Origin: an uncultured Oxalobacteraceae bacterium
GTDB taxonomy: Bacteria > Pseudomonadota > Gammaproteobacteria > Burkholderiales > Burkholderiaceae
NCBI GenBank assembly: GCA_946480015.1
Contig: CAMLIL010000009.1
Span: 29,772 to 93,771, forward strand
Direction of reading: 5' to 3'
DNA length: 64,000 bases
The notes beneath the pieces are model-generated. The model was not told the origin of the DNA. It searched no databases and saw only the letters and a list, made by a program, of their open reading frames with translations. Shown one piece after another: positions 57,018 to 64,000 of the stretch (positions are counted from its first letter, which is position 1; every line of letters begins with the position of its first letter). Made by a program: the position numbers and the translations under genes.

Positions 57018-57770
57018 TCAGGCGAAATCGGGCTTGAACAGGTCGATCCGATCGGTGCAAAAGCCATCCACGCCCCAGTCGAGCAGCTCGCGGGCGCGGG
57101 CGGCATCGTTGACGGTGTAGCAAAAAAGACCATAACCGGCGGCCCGGATGGCGCTGGCCTGCGCCGCGCTCAGGTGGCGCTGATTGGTGTGGATGGCGAC
57201 CGCTTCGAGTGCCGCGGCGTGCCCTTGCCAGCCATCCTCGATCTTGTCGAGCAGCAGCGCGCGCGGCAGATCCGGAGCGGCCATCCTGGCCGCTTCCAGT
57301 GCGGCGATGGAAAACGAGGACAGCAAGGGCACGCGCGCGGGGTCGTCCTGGGCAATTTCCAGGCCGAACATGGCGCGGGTCAGAGTGGCGACCGTCCGGC
57401 CGGTCTCCTCGTCAAAGCCGGGCGCGGGCTTGATCTCGATATTCATCCAGATGTCGTTGCCCTTGCAGAAATCGACGAACTGGGTGAACAGGGGCACGGT
57501 CTCCCCGGCGAACTGCCCGGAAAACCAGCGGCCGGCATCCATGGTGACGAGCTCGGCGGCATCGTAATCGAACACCTGGCCGGAACCGGCCACCGTGCGG
57601 CCCAGATAGGGGTCGTGCATGACCACCGGCACGCCGTCGCGCGCCAGCATGACATCGAATTCGACCGCGCGAAACCCGTAGGACAGGCCGCAGCGCAGCC
57701 CGGCCAGGGTGTTTTCAGGCGCCAGTTTGCCGCCGCCCCGGTGGGCGACGCAGCGAGGATAGATCCACAT
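57018..57770 (-). CDS. ugpQ: Glycerophosphodiester phosphodiesterase
   Basis: A 250-residue cytosolic TIM-barrel enzyme. AHRGGGKLAPENTLAG (catalytic His, Glu), AVEFDVMLARDGVPVVMHDP (metal ligands Glu, Asp and second His) and WMNIEIKPAP (Glu) are the GDPD signature. It splits glycerophosphodiesters to glycerol-3-P and alcohols. No signal peptide, so it is UgpQ-like and not GlpQ-like. Confidence 0.93.
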   Translation of the reverse strand: MWIYPRCVAHRGGGKLAPENTLAGLRCGLSYGFRAVEFDVMLARDGVPVVMHDPYLGRTVAGSGQVFDYDAAELVTMDAGRWFSGQFAGETVPLFTQFVDFCKGNDIWMNIEIKPAPGFDEETGRTVATLTRAMFGLEIAQDDPARVPLLSSFSIAALEAARMAAPDLPRALLLDKIEDGWQGHAAALEAVAIHTNQRHLSAAQASAIRAAGYGLFCYTVNDAARARELLDWGVDGFCTDRIDLFKPDFA

Positions 57771-57779
57771 GCCGTCACA

Positions 57780-58085
57780 CTACCATTGATTGAGCACGGC
57801 GGGGCGCAGGCCGAACCAGCCGACCACCAGCACATTGACCAGCACGCTCATCCAGAAGCGCCACAGAAAGGCCGGCTTGGCCGTCTTGTGGCGCAGCCAG
57901 CGCTGCGCCAGCAAACCGCCCGGCCAGCCGCAGGCCAGGCCCAGCCACAACAGAGTGGACTCGGGCGTGCGCCGCCGTCCGGCGCGCGCGGCCGCTTTGT
58001 CAAGCGCGTACATGAGAAAGCACACGCCACTGAGCAGCACGTACGTGCCGCCGAAGACCAGCAAAACAAGAGCTTGAGTATGCAT
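57780..58085 (-). CDS. DUF1294 membrane protein
   Basis: A 101-residue protein with three hydrophobic segments (at about 5-25, 45-60 and 78-94). MYALDKAAARAGRRRTPEST and GGLLAQRWLRHKTAKPAF are the DUF1294 marks. Function unknown. It lacks the cold-shock domain that some relatives carry. It ends 9 nt before the ugpQ start. Confidence 0.85.
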   Translation of the reverse strand: MHTQALVLLVFGGTYVLLSGVCFLMYALDKAAARAGRRRTPESTLLWLGLACGWPGGLLAQRWLRHKTAKPAFLWRFWMSVLVNVLVVGWFGLRPAVLNQW

Positions 58086-58173
58086 CAGCGCAACCGATCG
58101 CCCGCCGCGCCCACGCCCGGCCCGGGCCGCGCCACTATATCCGTGAACGCGGCGGCCTACAACAACTGCCGGC

Positions 58174-59262
58174 TCAGGGCGGACTGTCGGCCAGGAAGGC
58201 GAAAATCTGCGGCCACAGTTTGGCGTGGGCGTTGGGACCGACCAGCACCCCCACGTGCTGGATATTGACGCCGATATCGCCCTCGTAGTACAGCAGGCTT
58301 TTGTGGGTGCTCGCCGCTGCCTCGTGAAACGGTTGTACCGACTGGAGCGGAATGACGCGGCTGCGCGGGTCCACCACGCACAGCAGCGACGAGCGCAGAT
58401 CGCGCGGCCCGATGGTGCGCCCGCCGATACGCAGCGTGCCCAGCATGAAATAGTCGTGCCGGTACAGCAGCTCGACGATTTCGTGGAACAGCCTGCCCGG
58501 CAAGGGGAATTCGTCATAGGTCCAGCGTTCGACCCGCATGTGCAGACGGAACGCGTCCGGGTCGACGCACGAGACGCAGCGGTCCAGCAGGCGTTCGAAC
58601 TGAAAGGCGTGCGGCGCGGCCGCCGCGCTGACGGCGTTCAGGAACGAGCCGGGCACGTCGCCGAAGGCATGGGCAATCGGCTTGGCGTCGGGGACCTTGG
58701 CGATCATGGGCGCGAAGTCGCCGGCGTCGGCGCCAAAGTGCAGGGGCGACTCGAGCACCACCAGCGCGCGCACCTGGTCGGCATGCAGGCAGGCGAACAT
58801 GGCCGCCAGCACCCCGCCCAGGGAATGCCCGGCCAGCAGGATGCGCTCTTCGCCGCTGTCGTCGGCGATGACTTGCTGGCACACCGGCAGCAGGCGGCCG
58901 GCGTAGTCGTCCAGGCCGAAGGGATGGTCGGCGCTGACCACCGGCACCCATTCGGCCAGGTACACGCGCATGCCCTGCTCCAGGCAGCGCCGCACCACGC
59001 TGGCCTCGGGCGCCAGGTCCCAGATATAGGGGCGCTTGATCGGCGCCGGCACGATCAGCAGGGCCGGCCCGTCGGCCCCGTCACGGCTGTATTTTCGGAC
59101 CCTGAGGCCAGGCTCGGTGTGGAGAATCTCGAACGGCGCCTCGGCCGGACCGAAGCCGGCGAAGTCGAGCATGTCGCGTTGCGCCAGGCGAATACAGTCC
59201 ATGCGCCGGTAACGGTCCGGGTCGAGCTGCTGCGCGCCCTGTGGTGGGGGGTTTTGTGTCAT
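58174..59262 (-). CDS. PhaC-like alpha/beta hydrolase with Ser nucleophile
   Basis: A 362-residue alpha/beta hydrolase. PALLIVPAPIKRPYIWDLAP near residue 65 and RVYLAEWVPV resemble class III PHA synthases (VNRPYVLDL, VYLIDWG). The nucleophile elbow is LLAGHSLGGVLAA, with Ser where true PHA synthases have Cys, so it more likely hydrolyses an ester or thioester than polymerises. Acid and His near DPRSRVIPL and NIQHVGVLVG. No signal peptide. Confidence 0.75.
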   Translation of the reverse strand: MTQNPPPQGAQQLDPDRYRRMDCIRLAQRDMLDFAGFGPAEAPFEILHTEPGLRVRKYSRDGADGPALLIVPAPIKRPYIWDLAPEASVVRRCLEQGMRVYLAEWVPVVSADHPFGLDDYAGRLLPVCQQVIADDSGEERILLAGHSLGGVLAAMFACLHADQVRALVVLESPLHFGADAGDFAPMIAKVPDAKPIAHAFGDVPGSFLNAVSAAAAPHAFQFERLLDRCVSCVDPDAFRLHMRVERWTYDEFPLPGRLFHEIVELLYRHDYFMLGTLRIGGRTIGPRDLRSSLLCVVDPRSRVIPLQSVQPFHEAAASTHKSLLYYEGDIGVNIQHVGVLVGPNAHAKLWPQIFAFLADSPP

Positions 59263-59585
59263 GGGGGAACTTCCACTGATCGATGTGTAATTGGTTGTGC
59301 TGCCTTCCGGTGACGGGCTCGTATCTCAGAGTCGAATCACATCACACAAGTTCGCCACACGGGTGGCGATCACTGCTGTTTCGACGTGAAGTTTGTGTTG
59401 CCTCAATCTATATCCTGCCGCAACACAGGTTTCGCAGGTGTTTCTTGTGAACTATTTCCGCCCGCCATTACGAAGACACCGTGAAGTGGCGAACAGATTC
59501 CATTCCGACATCGGTCTATGCTCACGGATCGGGGCAGCGCGCCTCAATCCGTGCTGACCCATTGATTCACTCACTTGGAGGCCGT
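59263..59585. other. Gene-free interval
   Basis: About 320 nt between divergent genes. A perfect hairpin CGCCAC-ACGG-GTGGCG lies at 59353-59368. No coding frame or known RNA was recognised; it should hold promoters for both flanking genes. Confidence 0.5.
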
Positions 59586-60107
59586 ATGGCATTCGATTTA
59601 GGTAACATCCTGCAGCAATACCTCGGCGGCGGCGGCAGCAACAATCAGGGCCGCGCTGCTGACGATTTCGACCAGATCGCCAACAGTGCGCCCCAGTCGA
59701 GCATGGCGCAAGGGGTCACCGACGCGCTGCGCTCGGACCAGACCCCGCCCTTCCCGCAAATGGTAAGCCAGCTGTTCGGGCAGAGCGATCCGCATCAGCG
59801 TGCCGGCGTGCTCAATCAATTGCTGGGCTCGGCCGGTCCCGGCCTGATGGCGGCGCTGGGCAGCGGTGCGCTGGGCAATCTGTTCCGCGGCGGCCAGAAC
59901 GATACTCCGCAGATCACGCCGGAACAGGCCGCCACCCTGACGCCGGAACAGGTGCAGCAGATCGCTGAGCAGGCCGAGCAGCACAACCCCGGCGTAGTCG
60001 AGCGCGTGGGCGACTTTTACGCGCAGCACCCGAGCCTGGTGAAAACCATCGGCGGCGCCGCGCTGGCCATCGTGCTCGGCCGCGTGGCCGAAGGCATGCG
60101 CCACTAA
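59586..60107 (+). CDS. Hypothetical Gly/Gln-rich protein
   Basis: A 173-residue protein starting MAFDLGNILQQYLGGGGSNN. Low-complexity Gly/Gln/Asn stretches surround amphipathic segments; the C-terminus TIGGAALAIVLGRVAEGMRH is hydrophobic and could insert in or touch a membrane. A TTGGAGG ribosome site precedes the ATG. No firm family. It lies 33 nt before the DUF3597 gene, likely in one transcript. Confidence 0.65.
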   Translation: MAFDLGNILQQYLGGGGSNNQGRAADDFDQIANSAPQSSMAQGVTDALRSDQTPPFPQMVSQLFGQSDPHQRAGVLNQLLGSAGPGLMAALGSGALGNLFRGGQNDTPQITPEQAATLTPEQVQQIAEQAEQHNPGVVERVGDFYAQHPSLVKTIGGAALAIVLGRVAEGMRH

Positions 60108-60140
60108 ATCCAACCTTCACTTTTTCGACAAGGAACTCTC

Positions 60141-60584
60141 ATGGGCATCCTGAGTAACATCTTCCACAAGATTTTCCCATCGTCGCACCCTGCCGCGGTC
60201 AATGCCGGCGCGCAGAGCGCACCGCAATCGTCCGCGCAAGGCGGTCCCGGCTCGATGCAGTCGGCCTCGGTCGGCCAGAGCACGCCGCAAGCCCAGTCCG
60301 CCCCGCCGCCCGCAGCGCCGATGGACCAGGTCGATGTCGAAGCGATCCTGACCAATATGGCGGCCAAGTCCGGCCAGCAGCTGAACTGGCGCAGCTCCAT
60401 CGTCGACCTGCTCAAGCTGCTCAACATCGACAGCAGCGTGCAGGCGCGCAAGGAATTGGCGCAGGAGCTCGACTACAAGGGCGACGCCAATGATTCGGCA
60501 TCGATGAACACCTGGCTGCATCGCCAGGTGATGAACAAGCTGGCCGCCAATGGCGGCAAGGTGCCGTCCGACCTGCGCGACTGA
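60141..60584 (+). CDS. DUF3597 domain protein
   Basis: A 147-residue protein: MGILSNIFHKIFPSSHPAAV, a Gln/Ser/Ala/Pro linker, then VDVEAILTNMAAKSGQQLNW, RSSIVDLLKLLNIDSSVQAR and KELAQELDYKGDANDSASMN of DUF3597. The fold is known only as a small helical domain of unknown role. It follows the hypothetical gene at 59586. Confidence 0.85.
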   Translation: MGILSNIFHKIFPSSHPAAVNAGAQSAPQSSAQGGPGSMQSASVGQSTPQAQSAPPPAAPMDQVDVEAILTNMAAKSGQQLNWRSSIVDLLKLLNIDSSVQARKELAQELDYKGDANDSASMNTWLHRQVMNKLAANGGKVPSDLRD

Positions 60585-60884
60585 ACCAGCGAGGCGCTCG
60601 TTGCTCTCCTCGGCCGTCGCACGCTTCTTGCAAGGAACGGCGCCGGCCGATTATGACTCGGCTTGGGTGCGCCGGTGTGGTCGTCGACGTGCCGGCCAAC
60701 GCTGGCGCTCGCGCCATCGCCTTCCCGCTCAAAAAATGAAAACTGTCCGTCATCGCTCATCAAGCGTTTCGGCGAAGGCCAACTTACTTTCCTGGTATTG
60801 GGTAGTGAAGCTGTGCTGCGGACGGATGTCGCGGACCTTGCGCGCGTACGCCCATTTAATAACACCATGATCAAAGAACGCGGG
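60585..60884. other. Gene-free interval between convergent genes
   Basis: About 300 nt between DUF3597 and the immunity gene. No convincing gene, terminator or repeat is seen. Plus-strand fragments such as FGEGQLTFLVLGSEAVLR look protein-like but have no start or family, so they may be debris at the edge of the secretion-cargo island. Confidence 0.4.
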
Positions 60885-61877
60885 CTAAGCTCCAGCGCTC
60901 CACTGCCATATCGTCAAACCATACTCTGAGGCATCGAAAGACGGCATAATTTCTCCAACGCGAAAATGACGCAGACTGTCAGCTTTCGCCGGGCTGAACC
61001 ACTTACCTTCCTGCGGGCACGCCTGTCCTCCGACGATACGCAGCATTTGTCGCCCGTCTTCGAGTTTCACTGGCCGTCGTGGCATGCTTCGAGCGTAGTC
61101 AACCATGTCTTTGGGGTAGACGATTTCATCGCGATAGGAACTGTCGTCGATATCGTACAAATAGGTGAAAGCGCCCGCGCACATTGCCCAGTATCCGAAA
61201 TAAGGACTAAACTTCGGGGTTATTTTCTCGTGCTTCCCCCAGAAATGCGCCTGGCCTTTCATCGACGGATACCACTTGCTTACGTATTTCCTCATCGCCT
61301 TTGCTTTTTCAGCGGGCGACTCGCTGTCGATCGCCTCGACCAACATTTGATAAGGCTTACCCCACAACAATTCATCCAGAAAAGGTCGATCAGGAAGGTA
61401 AAAATCTAGCAATTCCTCAATTACCAGATCGATACCATCGTAATCCGTCCCTTCAAGCAATGCGTAAATCCGCGGAATAAGATCGTCACGATGGAGTAGA
61501 ACTGCTGCACTTAACATATTTAAGTAATCAACATACTCGTCCATCGGATCGTCAATCATGAAAACCGGATAATAGTTTTCATTCGAAACATCATGTCCCG
61601 ACTCTACCGCCCGTTCATAGCCTTCGACGACTGTAGTCAGGAACGCAGCGCATTCGGCGCAGTCTGTCCCAGTGGTAAACCGAAACTGAAATTCGCTCCA
61701 TAAGCTTGACGCCATCATCTCAAGCATTCCAGTTCTCTCATAGGGAGAATCCTTATATTGCAACATCTTTTCTGTAGAAAACGTTCTATCCGATTTAAAG
61801 AAAGCTATCATATTATTAAAAGTATCTTCGCCAATATATGGCTGCCGGCGTCTTTCATTAAAGTTTGCACTCATCAT
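60885..61877 (-). CDS. PoNi-type immunity protein (DUF1911-like)
   Basis: A 330-residue cytosolic protein. FGYWAMCAGAFTYLYDIDDS and YPKDMVDYARS near residues 225-265 match the DUF1911 part of PoNi immunity proteins that neutralise PoNe nucleases. A C-terminal domain has GGQACPQEGKWFSPAK, RHFRVGEIMPSF and GLTIWQW, a module often fused to toxin-immunity proteins. It overlaps the effector gene by 4 nt (ATGA). Base composition is clearly more AT-rich than the chromosome around it, as in acquired cargo. Confidence 0.82.
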   Translation of the reverse strand: MMSANFNERRRQPYIGEDTFNNMIAFFKSDRTFSTEKMLQYKDSPYERTGMLEMMASSLWSEFQFRFTTGTDCAECAAFLTTVVEGYERAVESGHDVSNENYYPVFMIDDPMDEYVDYLNMLSAAVLLHRDDLIPRIYALLEGTDYDGIDLVIEELLDFYLPDRPFLDELLWGKPYQMLVEAIDSESPAEKAKAMRKYVSKWYPSMKGQAHFWGKHEKITPKFSPYFGYWAMCAGAFTYLYDIDDSSYRDEIVYPKDMVDYARSMPRRPVKLEDGRQMLRIVGGQACPQEGKWFSPAKADSLRHFRVGEIMPSFDASEYGLTIWQWSAGA

Positions 61878-63499
61878 TTCCTCGGTTTCGTTTTCGTTCT
61901 CGGAGGCCGCTTGGGTAGGCCATGAACGCTGTACGTTTCGTTCGCAGCGTTAAGATCAGCTTCTCCAAATTCCTTCCTAATCGCATGCACGGAATGGTCA
62001 TCTGCGTACTTCTGTGCTTCGATCGGATTGCTCACCAAACCTTCGCTGATAATCTTGTTCGCCGCAATCACGTGCGCCACCGCCTCTTCCGGTGTTACAA
62101 GGACAACGTGCCTGGAATAGTTAAGGCTAATCCTCGATTTCAAATCAAAAAAATCCCTTTTCAGCCGGGCGGCAATCCATTTATGACTCATCTGCATAAC
62201 TTTTATCGGTGCGACATCGGATTCTTTCCGGTCTGGTTGGGATAAAGTTCTGCCAGGCTGCGATCTACGTGGCACCTTCGTCTTTTGTTTCTGTTTAGCG
62301 GTGCGCGGCCCGTCATTCGCTTCCCCAAGCAGCTCAATGAGCTCAGCAGATGTATTCATACTCGCCTTCGCTTCAACGATTGCGTACTGATGCGATTCCA
62401 ACCGATTGGTAAACCAAACAGAATCAATGCCACCCTGGACCACATGTTTGCTCGGCGTGCACAGATACAGCGGCACTCCATTGTCATTAATCTTTCTCGG
62501 CACTTCGTTGTCATCATTTTTATTGTGGTTGGTTTGCCATCCCGCAGACTGGCCGCCAATTGCAGGGCCAATCATGTCGTGCCTATTCCACTTGAGCCCC
62601 CAATTTTTATGTTCGATGACGTAGTGATCGACAATGTGCTCGCCCAGCAATCCTTTTAACATAGAATTTAGCGGCCTATACAGGTCATACGCCGTGTGCT
62701 GTACTGTCATAGCGAGCTTTCCCTGAGCTGTCTTTCCTTGCGTACGTGGGGCCTCGGCTATCGGCTTGTGCTTGCCAACCGGCGCCGCTGCTGGGCGATG
62801 CCCCGACGCTCCCTGCCCAACGCGCGGTACAGACGCCATATTGCCCGCCACTGCCATCGCCACAGCCGCCGCATGCTCACCCAACATATCCTCAAGAAAC
62901 TTCCTGATTTCGACCGCAGCCTCGCGGATCGGTCCGTCAAGCTGTCCGCGCAGTGCCTTGAGGCCAGGCGCGACGTCGCGCGCCAGGCGCTCCAACCGTT
63001 CTGGGCACCACCAGTGCCCCTGCCCAATATAGTCCAGCATCGCGATGCAGCTTGCCAGCGCCATGTTCGCCTGCAGGATCGCCGCCTGGGTATTACCCGC
63101 CCAATCAAGCGCCTTCACCCAGCGCACTGCGCCGCCCTTCTTCTGGCCAAGCATGCGCTCGACCATCGCCACCCCGCTATTGATGACGCCTTTTGCCGCT
63201 TTCCGTTCCTTGTAGAGCGGCTTAAAGACCGTCTTGAACGCGCTTCCCACTTCCGGTATCACGCCAAAGGCGGCGAAGCCGAAATCGATTTTCTGCTCCA
63301 GCGTGGCATTGGCGAAACCGCCTTGCTTATTGACCCGGTACAGGTTGGCCGAGACGTCGCGCACATCCATGACCTGGTCCAGCACTGGGACCAGGGAAAT
63401 CACGCCGCCAACGATCTGGGCCGATACCATTTGCTGCTCGTTGAAGTCGCCAAGAATCAAGTCTTCGAGAAATTGGACGCAATCGTCAATGATGCTCAC
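61874..63499 (-). CDS. Type VI effector with C-terminal PoNe DNase domain
   Basis: A 541-residue protein from a GTG start that overlaps the vgrG stop (GTGA). The N-terminal helical region (LEDLILGDFNEQQMVSAQIV, VVPVLDQ-like SLVPVLDQVMDVRDVSANLY) is the pre-toxin domain of Rhs and related cargo effectors. The C-terminal part is PoNe, a PD-(D/E)xK DNase: Asp359 in GGIDSVWFTN and Glu376/Lys378 in YAIVEAKAS. The RRSQPGRTLSQPDRK stretch and QMSHKWIAARLKRDFFDL follow in the usual order. It would cut DNA in rival cells. The immunity gene is next. Confidence 0.85.
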   Translation of the reverse strand: MSIIDDCVQFLEDLILGDFNEQQMVSAQIVGGVISLVPVLDQVMDVRDVSANLYRVNKQGGFANATLEQKIDFGFAAFGVIPEVGSAFKTVFKPLYKERKAAKGVINSGVAMVERMLGQKKGGAVRWVKALDWAGNTQAAILQANMALASCIAMLDYIGQGHWWCPERLERLARDVAPGLKALRGQLDGPIREAAVEIRKFLEDMLGEHAAAVAMAVAGNMASVPRVGQGASGHRPAAAPVGKHKPIAEAPRTQGKTAQGKLAMTVQHTAYDLYRPLNSMLKGLLGEHIVDHYVIEHKNWGLKWNRHDMIGPAIGGQSAGWQTNHNKNDDNEVPRKINDNGVPLYLCTPSKHVVQGGIDSVWFTNRLESHQYAIVEAKASMNTSAELIELLGEANDGPRTAKQKQKTKVPRRSQPGRTLSQPDRKESDVAPIKVMQMSHKWIAARLKRDFFDLKSRISLNYSRHVVLVTPEEAVAHVIAANKIISEGLVSNPIEAQKYADDHSVHAIRKEFGEADLNAANETYSVHGLPKRPPRTKTKPRK

Positions 63500-64000
63500 T
63501 CTTTCCCCTTTTCGTATGCCGCGCGGGCTTGTTCGATGGAACGCCGCGCCTGTTCGCACACGTCCGGTTTCTTGTACTCTGGTTCCGGTTCCGGCTGGGG
63601 CTCCCAGTCGCGCGGGTCTTCGCCGAATTCGACGGTGTACTCGCCCGGGGGAACATTTTTTAAAGCCGCGTGCCCCTTGTCATCCAACTTGCCTTTGCAA
63701 ACTGTGCCATTAGCGAAGGTCACAACGAATGGCGCGTTCGGCACCCCGTCCAGATCGTCATACTGGAAGAGCAACTCAATGTTGTTGACGATGTTGTCCG
63801 GATGCGGCAATGCCGGCAGCGCTGGACTGGCGCTCTGCGGCCCCGCCAACTCCTTCATGCTCGCCTTGAACTCGATCTTGCCCGGCCCATGCACCTCGAT
63901 ATTACCGCCCGCCAGCTTGATATACGCCCCTTGCGCCGTCAGCAACACATGCTCGCGCGCTGCCACGTTGACCGACTTGGTCACGCTGGCCACCGTGATG
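63496..64000 (-). CDS. vgrG: VgrG spike protein, C-terminal part with transthyretin-like extension (partial)
   Basis: The frame is open to the right edge. VNVAAREHVLLTAQGAYIKL and GGNIEVHGPGKIEFKA are the DUF2345 end of a type VI VgrG needle. After a Pro/Ala linker, FVVTFANGTVCKGKLDDKGH and PGEYTVEFGED form a transthyretin-like fold that in other VgrGs docks a cargo effector. A Glu/Pro linker and a helical tail follow. The stop overlaps the PoNe gene start, so spike, toxin and immunity are one operon. The needle itself lies outside the window. Confidence 0.88.
   Translation of the reverse strand, partial: ITVASVTKSVNVAAREHVLLTAQGAYIKLAGGNIEVHGPGKIEFKASMKELAGPQSASPALPALPHPDNIVNNIELLFQYDDLDGVPNAPFVVTFANGTVCKGKLDDKGHAALKNVPPGEYTVEFGEDPRDWEPQPEPEPEYKKPDVCEQARRSIEQARAAYEKGKE

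Noticed and set aside
60600..60760. Minus-strand fragment MARAPALAGTSTTTP as a degenerate PAAR protein
   Set aside because: Only a short local resemblance; the PAAR repeats and their spacing are absent.

Overview
The window looks like a chromosomal segment of a high-GC betaproteobacterium of the Oxalobacteraceae (Massilia / Duganella / Telluria-like). I infer this from the very high third-position GC, the betaproteobacterial order CobD/CbiB-like - CoA pyrophosphatase - rplS - trmD - rimM - rpsP, the DUF3579 gene, and sigma-28 type motility promoters. Taxonomy is inferred from the sequence alone. No rRNA, tRNA or CRISPR array was recognised.

Layout. 1-3.1 kb: a lipid/phosphatase locus with ynbD-like and ynbA-like genes (the latter cut by the left edge), divergent from a patatin-like lipase and an SDR. 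3.1-3.6 kb: two CsbD stress proteins. 3.7-9.0 kb: a methyltransferase and two exported zinc peptidases (M13, M1). 9.2-10.6 kb: an HDOD protein and an orphan fliT-like gene behind a sigma-28 promoter. 10.8-15.2 kb: FimV-like protein, fumC, a cupin, and small genes. 15.2-17.4 kb: a bufferin-type copper-RiPP pair (precursor plus a fused MNIO/DUF2063 maturase) and a yjfB-like gene with its own sigma-28-like promoter. 17.4-20.9 kb: mobB and a gspA-gspB cluster with two unknown genes. 21.2-23.7 kb: LysR regulator, a small exported protein and a DUF2807 repeat protein. 23.7-28.3 kb: a four-gene N-acetylglucosamine operon behind a clear sigma-70 promoter. 28.4-32.4 kb: TPR protein, SDR, a complete IS1595-type element placed exactly at a terminator T-tract, and a CBS protein. 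32.4-37.5 kb: GNAT, DUF3579, CobD/CbiB-like, Nudix, and the L19/TrmD/RimM/S16 ribosomal operon. 38.1-42.2 kb: two tandem paralogous lipoproteins with an HExxH motif that I cannot assign to a named family. 42.3-49.9 kb: a TonB receptor - ABC ATPase - permease operon, in which one DUF3526 permease has a large internal deletion and a full-length paralogue follows, plus a DUF2946-like gene. 50-54 kb: acyl-CoA dehydrogenase, etfA, etfB and a TusA-like gene. 54.3-60.6 kb: alaS, a glycerophosphodiesterase, DUF1294, a PhaC-like hydrolase and two small hypotheticals. 60.9-64 kb: a type VI secretion cargo module (VgrG end, PoNe DNase, PoNi immunity), running off the right edge and containing AT-rich stretches.

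The least ordinary parts are the bufferin pair with its fused maturase, the tandem HExxH lipoproteins, the deleted/duplicated permease, the two sigma-28-like promoters outside any flagellar cluster, and the IS-in-terminator arrangement. The very long open frames antisense to the metallopeptidase, GlcNAc, lipoprotein, TonB and alaS genes are GC-driven shadows and are not annotated.
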